Below are positions 25,580 to 34,834 of a stretch of 64,000 nt of DNA, piece by piece. The stretch covers positions 1-64,000 of the forward strand of contig NZ_MARB01000005.1 in assembly GCF_001715975.1 (NCBI RefSeq). The letters are read 5' to 3'. How positions within the stretch are numbered: position 1 is the stretch's first letter; each line of letters opens with the position of its first letter. Position numbers and translations under genes: made by a program. The notes below the pieces were generated by a model that had not been told where the DNA came from, did not search any database, and saw only the letters and a list, made by a program, of their open reading frames with translations. Source of the stretch: Candidatus Thiodiazotropha endolucinida (GTDB taxonomy: Bacteria > Pseudomonadota > Gammaproteobacteria > Chromatiales > Chromatiaceae).

Positions 25580-25819
25580 GTTGCATCTGAAAAAGCGTCA
25601 ATCAAGGCGCGAGGAGTAAGGTTGAAGATCCAAATGAGCGACGAGCACTACCGAGTGGCGCTTTTTCAGGCGTACCCCAAGGGCACTTCCTTCGGGGCGT
25701 ACCCCAAGGGCACTTCCTTCAGGGCGCACCCCAAGGGCACTTCCTTCGGGGCGTACCCCAAGGGCACTTCCTTCAGGGCGCACTCAGCAGGGTCGATTGG
25801 ATGAGTGCTAACAGGCCCT
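25580..25819 (+). repeat. Composite non-coding repeat element with 27-nt tandem array
   Basis: About 240 bases. An inverted repeat GAAAAAGCG / CGCTTTTTC (about 25589-25597 and 25660-25668) encloses a 60-base unit; then come four 27-nt tandem copies at 25671-25697, 25698-25724, 25725-25751 and 25752-25778, differing at two positions. It ends in a degenerate copy of the dispersed 31-nt palindrome (25789-25819). It looks like a non-autonomous mobile or REP-derived cassette inserted just upstream of the RND gene. Confidence 0.7.
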
Positions 25820-25822
25820 AGC

Positions 25823-28800
25823 ATGAAAAAAGCCTTAGGCAGAGGTCTGGCCAGCTGGTCAATACACCATCCGATCGGTGTAGTGATGATAACGCTCGCA
25901 TTCATGGTGCTGGGCCTCATGGCGCTGGGTCGTCTCAGTGTAGACCTTCTTCCACATGTCGTTTACCCATCAATTGCGGTCAACGTGATCGATCCCGGTG
26001 TGCCTGCGAAGATTATGGAAGATCAGGTCACACGCCATTTGGAAGAACAACTCTCGATAACTGAAGATGCGATCCATATAGGTTCGAGAACACGTGAGGG
26101 GCGTAGTGAGGTCAATCTGGCGTTTAAGTATGGCACAGATATAGACCAGGCACTGCAAGATGCAAGTACGCGATTGGATCGTGCCAAGCGCTTTCTGCCG
26201 GACGGTATCGATCCACCGATTATCTATAAGCATGATCCGTCCCAACTGCCGGTGGCGGAATACGTCATCAGCTCATCTCTGCGCGATCCAGTGGCGCTGC
26301 GCAGTTGGGTGGACTACGAGTTCAGCAAATCATTTTTGAATCTGCCAGGTGTTGCTGCCGTTGAAGTGGGCGGAGGGTTGGTGCGAGAGATCAATATCTA
26401 TGCGGATCAGCAGCGTATGACTGGTTTAGGTATGCATCTATCCGACCTGACGGATGCACTTAGGTCATCGAACGTGGAGACTGCTGGAGGCCGGCTAATT
26501 ACCGAGCAGACCGAAATCAGTGGCCGGACTGCAGGGCGATTTCGCTCTGTGGATGATATTCTGCAGTTACCGTTAAGACGCGTAGGGGACGATGATACAA
26601 CCACCCTGATTCGGTTATCAGAGGTTGCTCAGGTAGTGGATGGCGCGGAAGATGAGCGAATGCGCATTCGCCTCAATGGTCTTCCTGGAATAAAGCTATC
26701 GATACAAAAGCAGCCCACTGCAAATACGGTTGATGTGGTCGATCATGTTACGTCCAGGTTGGAGGAGCTTAAAGGTCAGGCGCTGATACCCAAGGATATC
26801 AAAATACACCCTGTCGATGACCAAGCCCGATTTGTACGGCGGGCACTCGATAATGCCATCAGCTCGGCAATGACTGGTGCGGTATTGGCGATGGTGGTTG
26901 TATATCTGTTTTTAGGCAGTATTCGGCGCATGTTGATTATTGGGTGCGCCATACCGATCGCCATACTCGTTACCTTCATACTGATGTCTAGTGCCGGCCT
27001 GACGCTTAATATCATGAGCTTGGGAGGGTTAGCCTTAGGTGTCGGTATGTTGGTGGATAGCACCATAGTGATGTTGGAAAATATCTACCGCCACCAAAGG
27101 GAGAGGTTAAAAAGTGAAAAGGCTACTCAAATATCCAGCTATGCCGCGAGTGAGGTAAACAGTGCAATTGTAGCCTCGACAACCACCAACCTGGTGGCCG
27201 TTTTGCCGTTTCTTTTTATTGGCGGCCTTGTTGGGCTGCTTTTTCGTGAGTTGATCTTTACCATCTCTGCCGCCATTTTGGCGTCAATGATCGTTGCCTT
27301 GACTCTGGTGCCGGCACTTTCCGGCAGATTGTCTATTGGCCTTAAAGATCGGTTAAGGCAGGTAATTGATAAGCTGATGCTGCAACTGCAGACCGGCTAT
27401 TCCGGTTTGGTTGAGATTTTACTGCGCAAACCGTGGCTGCCTCTGGTTGTATTTGTGCTGTTGCTTGTATTCGCAATATTCAAGCTGGTGCCGGAGAAGC
27501 AGATATTCCTGCCACAGATTGATGAGGGTCGCATCAGCATAAGGCTTGTTGCAGATCGCGGTATCAATCTGAAAGGCATGGATGATCTGGTGTATCGACT
27601 CGAAGAGATATTAAGGCGCCAGCCGGAAACGGAATCCATATACTCTCAGATAGGTGGTTTCGTGTTTGGCCGTTCACGCTATGAATCAGTCAACCGGGCC
27701 AGTATTAAGGTGATTTTAAAACCCGCCCGTATGAGACAGATCAGTAGTCGGGCCTGGGTCGACCGTGTCAAAAAAGAGATCAAACAGGCCAAACTACCCG
27801 GATTGTGGATGGGTATGTGGGTACAAGGTGTACGTGGAATCCGGCTAAACTGGGGTGACGATGACCTCAGTGTAAGAATAAAGGGGCCGGATCTGGATGT
27901 TTTGAGCCAGCTTGCGGTGGAGGTTAATGAGAGGCTTGAAAAAGTACCCGGGCTAAGCAATGTCGAGAGCAGCAGTGATGATATTACACAGGAGATCGTA
28001 GTCTCAGTGGATCGTCAGCGGGCAGCCTATTTCGGTATCGATGTGGATGAACTGGGGGAAATCGTCAGTCTGGCGCTGAGCGGTGAGGTGGTTACCGATT
28101 ACCTGGAGGGGGGGCGAAGTATCCAGGTAAGAGTAAGGTTGTTGGATTCGGATATCGCCACTCCCGCCGATCTTGAATCTATCGTCATATTCAGCCAAAC
28201 CGATCCTTCAGTGCCGATACGCTTAGGGGAGTTGGCCAAGATAGAGTTATCGCCATCCTTTGTGACAATCAGGCGAGACCAGCAACAGAGAATGTCTGAA
28301 ATTAGTGCCTCGTTGGGTAGTGATCTGTCATTACAAGAGGCGATATCGGAAGTGAGAAGCATTGTTGCGTCTATGGATCTGCCGACCGGTTACGCCATAA
28401 ATTACGGGGGTAGCGTGGAGGTTATGAAAAAAGGACGAGACAATGGAATCCTGCTGCTCTGTCTGGCGCTTTTCCTCGTGTTGGTTGTGATGTCGGTTCA
28501 GTATGAATCACTGAGAAACCCCCTGATAATCATGTTTTGTGTACCTTTCGGTTTGATCGGTGTCGGGATAGGATTGAACTGGGCGGATTTGCCAATCTCC
28601 ATGCCGGTTTGGCTGGGACTGATTATGCTGGCTGGAATTGTCGTGAACAACGCTATCGTAATGGTTGAGTATATCGCATTGCGAAGGGATGCGGGACAGG
28701 ATAAGAATGCTGCCATCACAGAAGCGGCTCGGCTCAGGTTGCGACCGATTCTAATGACTACACTGACAACGGTTGCCGGAATGACGCCGTTGGCATTGGC

Positions 28801-28921
28801 GCTGGGAGAGGGATCGGAAATGTTGCAACCTCTGGCTGTGACATTGATATCCGGGCTCTCCTTCTCCACCTTCGTTACTCTGTTGTTGATACCATCGGTC
28901 TATCGACTGATCGGTCGGTGA
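25823..28921 (+). CDS. RND efflux transporter permease (HAE1/AcrB family)
   Basis: About 1032 residues from ATG 25823, which is preferred over GTG 25805 because GTG lies inside the repeat. The product has the standard RND layout: first membrane helix near residues 20-40, periplasmic porter loop, helices 2-6 from about 335, the second loop from about 555, and helices 8-12 near the C-terminus. The conserved A-L-G-V-G-M-L-V-D-S-T-I-V-M-L-E-N helix 4 motif is visible. No adaptor gene is adjacent on this strand; the RND adaptor is 2.3 kb away on the other strand. Substrate cannot be told from sequence. Confidence 0.95.
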   Translation: MKKALGRGLASWSIHHPIGVVMITLAFMVLGLMALGRLSVDLLPHVVYPSIAVNVIDPGVPAKIMEDQVTRHLEEQLSITEDAIHIGSRTREGRSEVNLAFKYGTDIDQALQDASTRLDRAKRFLPDGIDPPIIYKHDPSQLPVAEYVISSSLRDPVALRSWVDYEFSKSFLNLPGVAAVEVGGGLVREINIYADQQRMTGLGMHLSDLTDALRSSNVETAGGRLITEQTEISGRTAGRFRSVDDILQLPLRRVGDDDTTTLIRLSEVAQVVDGAEDERMRIRLNGLPGIKLSIQKQPTANTVDVVDHVTSRLEELKGQALIPKDIKIHPVDDQARFVRRALDNAISSAMTGAVLAMVVVYLFLGSIRRMLIIGCAIPIAILVTFILMSSAGLTLNIMSLGGLALGVGMLVDSTIVMLENIYRHQRERLKSEKATQISSYAASEVNSAIVASTTTNLVAVLPFLFIGGLVGLLFRELIFTISAAILASMIVALTLVPALSGRLSIGLKDRLRQVIDKLMLQLQTGYSGLVEILLRKPWLPLVVFVLLLVFAIFKLVPEKQIFLPQIDEGRISIRLVADRGINLKGMDDLVYRLEEILRRQPETESIYSQIGGFVFGRSRYESVNRASIKVILKPARMRQISSRAWVDRVKKEIKQAKLPGLWMGMWVQGVRGIRLNWGDDDLSVRIKGPDLDVLSQLAVEVNERLEKVPGLSNVESSSDDITQEIVVSVDRQRAAYFGIDVDELGEIVSLALSGEVVTDYLEGGRSIQVRVRLLDSDIATPADLESIVIFSQTDPSVPIRLGELAKIELSPSFVTIRRDQQQRMSEISASLGSDLSLQEAISEVRSIVASMDLPTGYAINYGGSVEVMKKGRDNGILLLCLALFLVLVVMSVQYESLRNPLIIMFCVPFGLIGVGIGLNWADLPISMPVWLGLIMLAGIVVNNAIVMVEYIALRRDAGQDKNAAITEAARLRLRPILMTTLTTVAGMTPLALALGEGSEMLQPLAVTLISGLSFSTFVTLLLIPSVYRLIGR

Positions 28922-29258
28922 TGAACTATCAGTGATTGTTCAATCTTCATTTTAGTGATTGAAGCGTGCCTCTCACACGAGCATGACGGTTGTGTCTTTC
29001 ATTTAATAGTGTTCGCTAATTCGCTCTTCATGTAACAGCAGCTCTTTAAGTTGAGTTTCAGAGACAGCATCATTGTTGGTTGCACCGCTTATAACTCCAT
29101 TGATTCCTTGTCTACCTGAAAATACATCTCCCTGTTTATCCTGCAGTCATAACACGGTTTCCATGCCTGTTGCATGGTTTAGTATAAAAACCGTGTTGTC
29201 TATTTCCCTGCTGATTTTATGGTTATCGTCTCATTGATGTGTCGGACACAATGTATGG
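28922..29258. other. Intergenic region with a large hairpin
   Basis: A hairpin at 29151-29197 has outer arms AACACGGTTT / AAACCGTGTT and an inner pair CCATGC / GCATGG; it may end the flavoprotein transcript or the RND transcript. On the minus strand a 47-codon frame without ATG (29146-29003) has protein-like composition and may be the tail of a lost gene. Confidence 0.5.
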
Positions 29259-30386
29259 CTAGCGATATTGGCGTAAGTACCACCATTCGAACAGTCGCTT
29301 AAGCCAATGGAAGATCGCCATATTCGGTATCACGATGTTTTTATTTTCGGTTCGTGCCACGAGCATCCCACTGGTTTGGCTGTCTACAATACATACCAGT
29401 TCCACTTTAAAGGTTTCGCTTGGCGTTTCGCCCTTGAATTCAGCGAGCAGGTTCTTGGCAGCCGCTGTAGCCTGAAGATCAGCCATATGGGCCTGTTTGG
29501 GCATCCACTCCGGACCCGGGAAGCTGCCTGAGTCACCCGCAACATAGACGCTGGACATGCCTTCGACCCGGCAATTGGCATCGGCCTTGATCAGACCACC
29601 GGGTGATCGTGGCAATTCAGTATTGTCGAACCACTGGTTACCGGTCATGCCGGGCATAAAGAGAATCAGGTCGGCATCGAAGCTACCTCCCTCAGTGACA
29701 ACGCTTGTCGCCGTGAATTTCACCATTTTATGTCCGAGATGGGTTTTGATGTCTCGTTTTTCCATTTCCTGGATCAATCCGCTAACAGCCTTGGGGCCCA
29801 GCCTTTGGCCAGGCTTTTCCGCTGGTGTGAAAAATATGAGTTTGAACCTGTCGCGCCGTTTTTCGAGCCTCAATTGACGATCGATGCCAAACAGGAATTC
29901 GAACATCGGCCCGCCACGCATCGCACTTGGCTCTTTGGGATTGCCGGAAAATCCTATGGCAATGACACCGCCATCCAACTCTCTGAGGCGATCACGGATT
30001 TTCATTGTAGCTGCGATGCCTTCACAAGGTGTTATGGCGTTTTCGATTCCAGGCAGTTTTTTTATGAAGCGGCCCCCCGAAGCGATGATCAGACCATCGT
30101 TCTCAACTTCACCATCAGTGGTTTGCAGGATCCTGCCATCACCACTGAGTCCGGTGGCCTCGGCAAGATGGTGTTCTACCTGCATGCGTCTAAAAAAAGG
30201 CCCTAGAGGAATGATGAGATCATCAGGTTCGCGTATACCTGATGGAATCCAGATCGAACCTGGAAGGTAGTGAAATTCCGCTTTGGGACTAACGACGTTT
30301 ATCTCAATCGACTTATTCTTGGACCGAATAGTCTTGATAGCGGTCAGTGCCGCAAAACCGCTGCCAACTATGGTTACTCTTTGCAT
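29259..30386 (-). CDS. SQR/FCSD-like FAD-dependent oxidoreductase
   Basis: A 375-residue flavoprotein of the disulfide-reductase fold. It has the N-terminal FAD-binding motif V-G-S-G-F-A-A-L (residues 7-14), the second dinucleotide site and the late FAD motif Y-V-A-G-D-S-G (281-287). Cys121 and Cys332 fall at the places of two of the three SQR cysteines (compare Cys127 and Cys353 of the protein at 56750). The middle one, which normally carries the polysulfide bridge, is missing. The C-terminus is an aromatic amphipathic helix as in membrane-bound SQR. Sulfide or polysulfide oxidation is possible but unproven. Confidence 0.8.
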   Translation of the reverse strand: MQRVTIVGSGFAALTAIKTIRSKNKSIEINVVSPKAEFHYLPGSIWIPSGIREPDDLIIPLGPFFRRMQVEHHLAEATGLSGDGRILQTTDGEVENDGLIIASGGRFIKKLPGIENAITPCEGIAATMKIRDRLRELDGGVIAIGFSGNPKEPSAMRGGPMFEFLFGIDRQLRLEKRRDRFKLIFFTPAEKPGQRLGPKAVSGLIQEMEKRDIKTHLGHKMVKFTATSVVTEGGSFDADLILFMPGMTGNQWFDNTELPRSPGGLIKADANCRVEGMSSVYVAGDSGSFPGPEWMPKQAHMADLQATAAAKNLLAEFKGETPSETFKVELVCIVDSQTSGMLVARTENKNIVIPNMAIFHWLKRLFEWWYLRQYR

Positions 30387-30792
30387 TCCTCAAACTCCGA
30401 ATGTTTTTTAATTTCTACATATCACCGGTAAGGGCTGACAGATCTTTCTTTTTTCTCTTTGGCTGAGAATATACGTGATTCCAAGCTAAGTCGGAATTTA
30501 CAATCCCGCATCCTTTTCAAACAACATAGTCGGCCAGGGGAATTACAATCTCCAAGACCTTTGTGGATCCGACAAAAATTCCCTGATCGATGCCTTGTGA
30601 GGAAAATGTGAAGGGTTCTGTTCCGGCCAGAGGGGGTTACCAGATATCATCTATAATGCAGTGTCCCATATAGCTCGATGATTTCAGTGTGACGAGTAGT
30701 CATTATCCGCCAGGTGCATCGCGTCGGGAATGGTAGGCCCTTTCCATGCGGCGCGCCTGAAGGGATGACAGATTCGAGATCAACTGCGCCTG
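30387..30792. other. Intergenic region, nothing recognised
   Basis: About 400 bases between two leftward genes. The part next to 30386 should hold the flavoprotein promoter. The open frames here are short and antisense to nothing conserved. No terminator or repeat could be identified with confidence. Confidence 0.5.
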
Positions 30793-31026
30793 TCAGAGAC
30801 CGATCAATTCGGCATGCAGTCCTTGAAAGTGGGTTATCGCCAATAGGTCTTGACTGTTTACCCGTTCGGGGTTGTACTCGATCACAAACAGATGCGGACG
30901 CTTGGGGTCGTTATGAACCGAGACGACGCCATCCCGCACGCGAAATGCGTCCTCCAGTTGAGCGAGGCCGTCGCTATCCAGCGTTTCATCTACGTGTAGA
31001 GTGATATCCGCGAGATCGATATCCAT
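30793..31026 (-). CDS. Small HMA-like ferredoxin-fold protein
   Basis: A 77-residue protein with a beta-alpha-beta-beta-alpha-beta pattern like heavy-metal-associated domains. Strand I-T-L-H-V-D, helix L-A-Q-L-E-D-A-F, strand G-V-V-S-V-H and strand H-L-F-V-I-E-Y are visible. The metal-binding C-x-x-C is absent, so it is unlikely to be a copper chaperone of the usual type. A gagggagaaacc ribosome site precedes the ATG. Stand-alone gene between the RND adaptor and the flavoprotein, all leftward. Confidence 0.7.
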   Translation of the reverse strand: MDIDLADITLHVDETLDSDGLAQLEDAFRVRDGVVSVHNDPKRPHLFVIEYNPERVNSQDLLAITHFQGLHAELIGL

Positions 31027-31253
31027 GGTTTCTCCCTCTCATATCCGTGCTTGAATATTGTATGCCAGATATTACCATTTCAAAGTGGTATTGCGCTTGT
31101 TAATGGCATTTGGTTTATTTATTGAATTTGACGTTTAAGGCCGAACCTCCCCAACACGAGTAATCATATGTAAGAGTCCGGCTTATTCTTTAGTATAGGA
31201 AATGTATTGCTGGAAGTATTGCGCTTGATTGCCTGGGGTTATCGTGCAACCGG

Positions 31254-32312
31254 TCAATTTACGGGTTCTACCTTCATGCCTGGCTCGAGCTCCAGGAATC
31301 CTTTAGTGACAATCCGGTCGCCGCTCTCCAATCCCTCTACAATTTCAATCCTGTCGGCAATCCGCATGCCGCTCTTTATCGGTGCCCGCATTGCCTGTTG
31401 CCGCTCATCGAGCCTGTAGACAAACTCTCCATCGGTATCGCGTTGCAGTGCATTGAATGGGACTGTGATTCGGTCCCGCGTCGCGGTCTGCAGCATAACC
31501 CGACAGAGTTGACCTGAGCGGGCACCGTTCGGGATCGGTTCAAGTACAACCTCAATTGTTCCCATGCGTGTCGTTTCATCGAGTTCAGGATAGATCCGGT
31601 GAATCCTGCCGCTGAAGGGCTTTTCGCCAAGGCCGTCTATTCGCACAGTGACAGGATCATTGCTATTCAGCTGGGGCAGTAACAAGTCAGAGACCAGGAT
31701 CCTGGTGATCAGGCTCTCGGGATTAATGATTGTCATCAGGTGGGTATGGCGAGGAACCACATCCCCGGGCTCCACCAGGCGTTCGCTGACAACGCCGGTG
31801 AAGGGAGCGCTGATGCGCGTATATCCCAGCCTTGTCTGCAACACCCTTTTCTCCGCTTCGGCTACGCTGAGATCTGTCTGCGCCTGCGCCAGCTCGTCCT
31901 GGGATACCGCCAGCCGTTTCGACAACTCCTCCTGGCGTTTGAGGTTTAACCGCATCTGTTTTGCGGTGGCCACCGCCTTCTCCAATTCCGAGTTGAGCAA
32001 CTCCTCATCCAGTGTGACGATGGTCTCTCCCTCGGCCACACTGTCGCCTTCAAAAAATGGCAGTTTGGTTATTCTGCCCTCTTCCTGGTTGAATATTCGA
32101 ACAGTCTGACGGGGTTTTAGCGTACCGTTTCGCTCGTGGACCGGGCCCAATGTCCGAAGCTCGACAACTTCGACGGCTACCAGATGTGTCTTATCTTCAA
32201 CCTTGGCTTGTTTGCCATGCGCACTCTCGGTTGACGACTGCGAACAACCCGCCAGCAGGAGTGACAGGAGCGTGATGCCGGGTGCGCTCAGGCAATGGGG
32301 TATGGTCCTCAT
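31254..32312 (-). CDS. RND efflux periplasmic adaptor lipoprotein (HlyD/AcrA family)
   Basis: ATG 32312 gives a lipoprotein signal with lipobox L-L-A-G-C near residue 22. The product, about 352 residues, has the adaptor order: lipoyl half-motif, a coiled-coil hairpin (about 100-165; rich in Glu, Lys, Gln), second lipoyl half (G-Y-T-R-I-S-A-P-F-T-G-V-V), beta-barrel and membrane-proximal domains. It would connect an RND pump to an outer-membrane channel. The nearest RND permease (25823-28921) is on the opposite strand, so partnership is inference. Confidence 0.92.
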   Translation of the reverse strand: MRTIPHCLSAPGITLLSLLLAGCSQSSTESAHGKQAKVEDKTHLVAVEVVELRTLGPVHERNGTLKPRQTVRIFNQEEGRITKLPFFEGDSVAEGETIVTLDEELLNSELEKAVATAKQMRLNLKRQEELSKRLAVSQDELAQAQTDLSVAEAEKRVLQTRLGYTRISAPFTGVVSERLVEPGDVVPRHTHLMTIINPESLITRILVSDLLLPQLNSNDPVTVRIDGLGEKPFSGRIHRIYPELDETTRMGTIEVVLEPIPNGARSGQLCRVMLQTATRDRITVPFNALQRDTDGEFVYRLDERQQAMRAPIKSGMRIADRIEIVEGLESGDRIVTKGFLELEPGMKVEPVN

Positions 32313-32326
32313 CAGCAAATCGCTGT

Positions 32327-32683
32327 TCAGGCCAGACCGACCGGCTTAGGCGGAATGCCGTTGGGTATGTAGGGGTGGTAGTGTTTGACCTTGCGTCCAA
32401 CGTTACGCTGCACGATTACGCCAATGATCTTAAACTCGCCATCCTTGAGAGGTATGTCGGGATAACCCGATTTCAGTGCAACCAATCTTTTAGCTGATTC
32501 CCCCTCGGATATGTATTGGCGGAACCAGCGCTCGCCTTGGGCTTCAGCCACAACGAAAGCACCGGTCGCGCAAACTTCGGAAGGCTCGATAACAATAACG
32601 CATTTTTCGGGGAACTCCGGTTCCATGCTGTCATCCAGCACCTGCAGGGGGTAAAGTTCGTTGTAACTGCAATCTTCACTCAT
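32327..32683 (-). CDS. Stand-alone S24/LexA-type peptidase-domain protein
   Basis: A 118-residue protein with the S24 core only. The catalytic serine lies in L-D-D-S-M-E-P (Ser19) and a lysine in A-K-R-L (Lys65) matches the K-R-L context of the LexA general base. No helix-turn-helix precedes it, and the N-terminus starts just before the serine motif, so it cannot be a repressor alone. It may cleave itself, a partner, or have lost activity. It lies 14 bases upstream of the RND adaptor in the same direction and could be co-transcribed with it. Confidence 0.78.
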   Translation of the reverse strand: MSEDCSYNELYPLQVLDDSMEPEFPEKCVIVIEPSEVCATGAFVVAEAQGERWFRQYISEGESAKRLVALKSGYPDIPLKDGEFKIIGVIVQRNVGRKVKHYHPYIPNGIPPKPVGLA

Positions 32684-32901
32684 CGATAATCACTAACTGT
32701 ATCTGTTGTGGGGGTGCCAGGCTGACCCTCGTGTATGAAACGGCGCATTGGTTGCTATCAATCGCTCCTGCTGGCGCTGATTTTAATCGATTTTAAATGG
32801 CGTGAAAGGACTTAAAACCGGAAAATCCACAGGTGAAAGCGCATACGGGCACTAATTTCGATAAAATTCCGCTTCCAATCCACTCTCTTTCCAATATTAG
32901 C

Positions 32902-34725
32902 ATGGTCCACTCATCCAGAACCCAACCTCAGGTCCACAAAGACCGGCGTGACTACCATAACCTTCGTAACATGCTGCCATTTTTGTGGGAGTACCGTGGA
33001 CGAGCCCTGCTTGCCTTGGGATGTCTGGTGCTGGCAAAGCTGGCCAATGTGGGTATCCCGCTGGTGTTGAAAGAGATAGTCGACGCCCTGGATAAGGGTG
33101 ATGAAACCCTGTTGGTACTGCCGCTTTTTCTTCTGCTCGGCTATGGGGCGCTACGTCTCAGCAGCTCATTGTTCAACGAGCTGAGGGATGCCATCTTTGC
33201 ACGGGTGCGATATCGTGCGATGCGCAATCTCTCCAACCGTGTGCTTGCCCACCTGCATGAACTGTCGTTGCGGTTTCATCTGCAGCGTCAGACAGGCGCA
33301 ATCAGTCGCGATCTGGAGAGGGGTACGCGCTCGGTTAGCACGATATTTAACTACCTGGTGTTCAGCATCATCCCCATGGTGGTCGAATTCGGCCTGGTGG
33401 CAGTGATCATGCTTAGCCAATATGAGGTCATTTTCACCCTCATCACCTTTGGCACAGTCGCTGTCTACGTCGCCTTTACCCTGGCGATTACCGAGTGGCG
33501 CATGGAGTTCAGGCATACCATGAACCGCCTGGATTCACAGGCCAACAATCAAGCCTTCGACAGCCTTATCAATTACGAGACAGTTAAATATTTCGGCAAC
33601 GAACCGTTGGAGTTGCGGCGCTTCGATGAAACGCTTTCACGATGGGAGGACAACGCAGTAAAGAGCCAGACCTCAATGTCTCTGTTGAATTTCGGTCAGG
33701 GCGGGATCACCGCCATCGGCGTAACTTTCATTATGCTGTTGGCCGCCAACAGCGTGGTGAAGGGGAGTACGTCGATCGGAGATCTGGTGCTGGTGAATGC
33801 GTTTATGTTGCAACTGTTTATACCGCTTAACTTTCTAGGCATGGTCTACCGTCAGATCAAGTACTCGCTTGCCGATATGGACCTCATCTTCAAACTGCTC
33901 GAGGAGCACGCGGAGATAACCGATGCGAAGGACGCCAAACAGTTGCAACTGGTTGCTGGGGAAGTCAGGTTCGAACAGGTCGATTTCCACTATCAACCGG
34001 AAAGGGAGATTCTGCATAAAGTCGATTTCACGATAGCTGCCGGTGAGAAGCTGGCCGTGGTGGGCCATAGCGGGGCCGGTAAATCCACCCTGTCTCGACT
34101 CCTGTTCCGGTTTTATGATGTTACCGACGGACGTATCAAGATCGATGGCCAGGATCTTCGACAGGTCACCCGCAGCAGTCTGCGTTCAGCGATTGGCATC
34201 GTGCCGCAGGATACAGTGCTATTCAATGATACGATTCTCTATAATCTTGCCTATGGCCGGCCGGATGCCAGCCATGAAGATATCGAAGAAGCCGCGCGCA
34301 TAGCGCACATCGCTGAATTCATTGAGCAGTTGCCGGACGGCTACCGGACGGTTGTGGGTGAGCGCGGACTGAAACTGTCGGGCGGTGAAAAGCAGCGGGT
34401 CGCCATCGCGCGTGCGATGCTTAAGCGACCGCTCATACTGGTTTTCGATGAAGCGACCTCTTCGCTTGATACTAAGACAGAGCAGGCGATTCAGGAGACA
34501 CTCGGAGAGGTGGCGAAGCAACATACAACCCTGGTGATTGCCCATCGTCTCTCCACTGTGGTGGATGCCGACCGTATTCTGGTCATGGAAGGGGGGCGCA
34601 TCATGGAGCAGGGCAAGCATCATGAATTACTCGAGATGGGTGGTCTCTATCATCAGATGTGGCAGCTGCAGCAAAAAGAGAGACAGGCATTGGAGATGAT
34701 AACCACCACGGATTCAGTCACGTGA
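32902..34725 (+). CDS. Atm1-type ABC exporter (fused permease-ATPase)
   Basis: About 607 residues from ATG 32902 (GTG 32833 would add 23). An N-terminal six-helix exporter domain (residues about 25-320 from this start) contains the Atm1-like substrate region N-Y-E-T-V-K-Y-F-G-N-E. The nucleotide-binding domain has Walker A G-H-S-G-A-G-K-S-T, signature L-S-G-G-E-K-Q-R-V and Walker B L-I-L-V-F-D-E-A-T. Atm1/HMT1-type half transporters export glutathione-bound sulfur or metal species and act as homodimers. No strong ribosome site marks either start. In a sulfur oxidiser a role in sulfur or metal export is plausible. Confidence 0.92.
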   Translation: MVHSSRTQPQVHKDRRDYHNLRNMLPFLWEYRGRALLALGCLVLAKLANVGIPLVLKEIVDALDKGDETLLVLPLFLLLGYGALRLSSSLFNELRDAIFARVRYRAMRNLSNRVLAHLHELSLRFHLQRQTGAISRDLERGTRSVSTIFNYLVFSIIPMVVEFGLVAVIMLSQYEVIFTLITFGTVAVYVAFTLAITEWRMEFRHTMNRLDSQANNQAFDSLINYETVKYFGNEPLELRRFDETLSRWEDNAVKSQTSMSLLNFGQGGITAIGVTFIMLLAANSVVKGSTSIGDLVLVNAFMLQLFIPLNFLGMVYRQIKYSLADMDLIFKLLEEHAEITDAKDAKQLQLVAGEVRFEQVDFHYQPEREILHKVDFTIAAGEKLAVVGHSGAGKSTLSRLLFRFYDVTDGRIKIDGQDLRQVTRSSLRSAIGIVPQDTVLFNDTILYNLAYGRPDASHEDIEEAARIAHIAEFIEQLPDGYRTVVGERGLKLSGGEKQRVAIARAMLKRPLILVFDEATSSLDTKTEQAIQETLGEVAKQHTTLVIAHRLSTVVDADRILVMEGGRIMEQGKHHELLEMGGLYHQMWQLQQKERQALEMITTTDSVT

Positions 34726-34834
34726 TAAAGCTTTACTGCCAATCTGCTGTGCACAATCGCGCCCCGTTGATGCGGGCGCCGGTCTGTGCGATTTCCGTCC
34801 AGTCCGGGGAAGGGACTATCCGCGGGTGGCGTGA

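Noticed and set aside
25671-25778. Possible CRISPR array
   Set aside because: Units are directly adjacent with no spacers, and no cas gene is in the window.
25673-25804. Tandem 27-nt array read as a protein with A-Y-P-K-G-T-S-F repeats
   Set aside because: The repeats are in a non-coding cassette; open frames occur on both strands because 27 is divisible by three and the unit contains no stop. No start signal or homologous protein feature.
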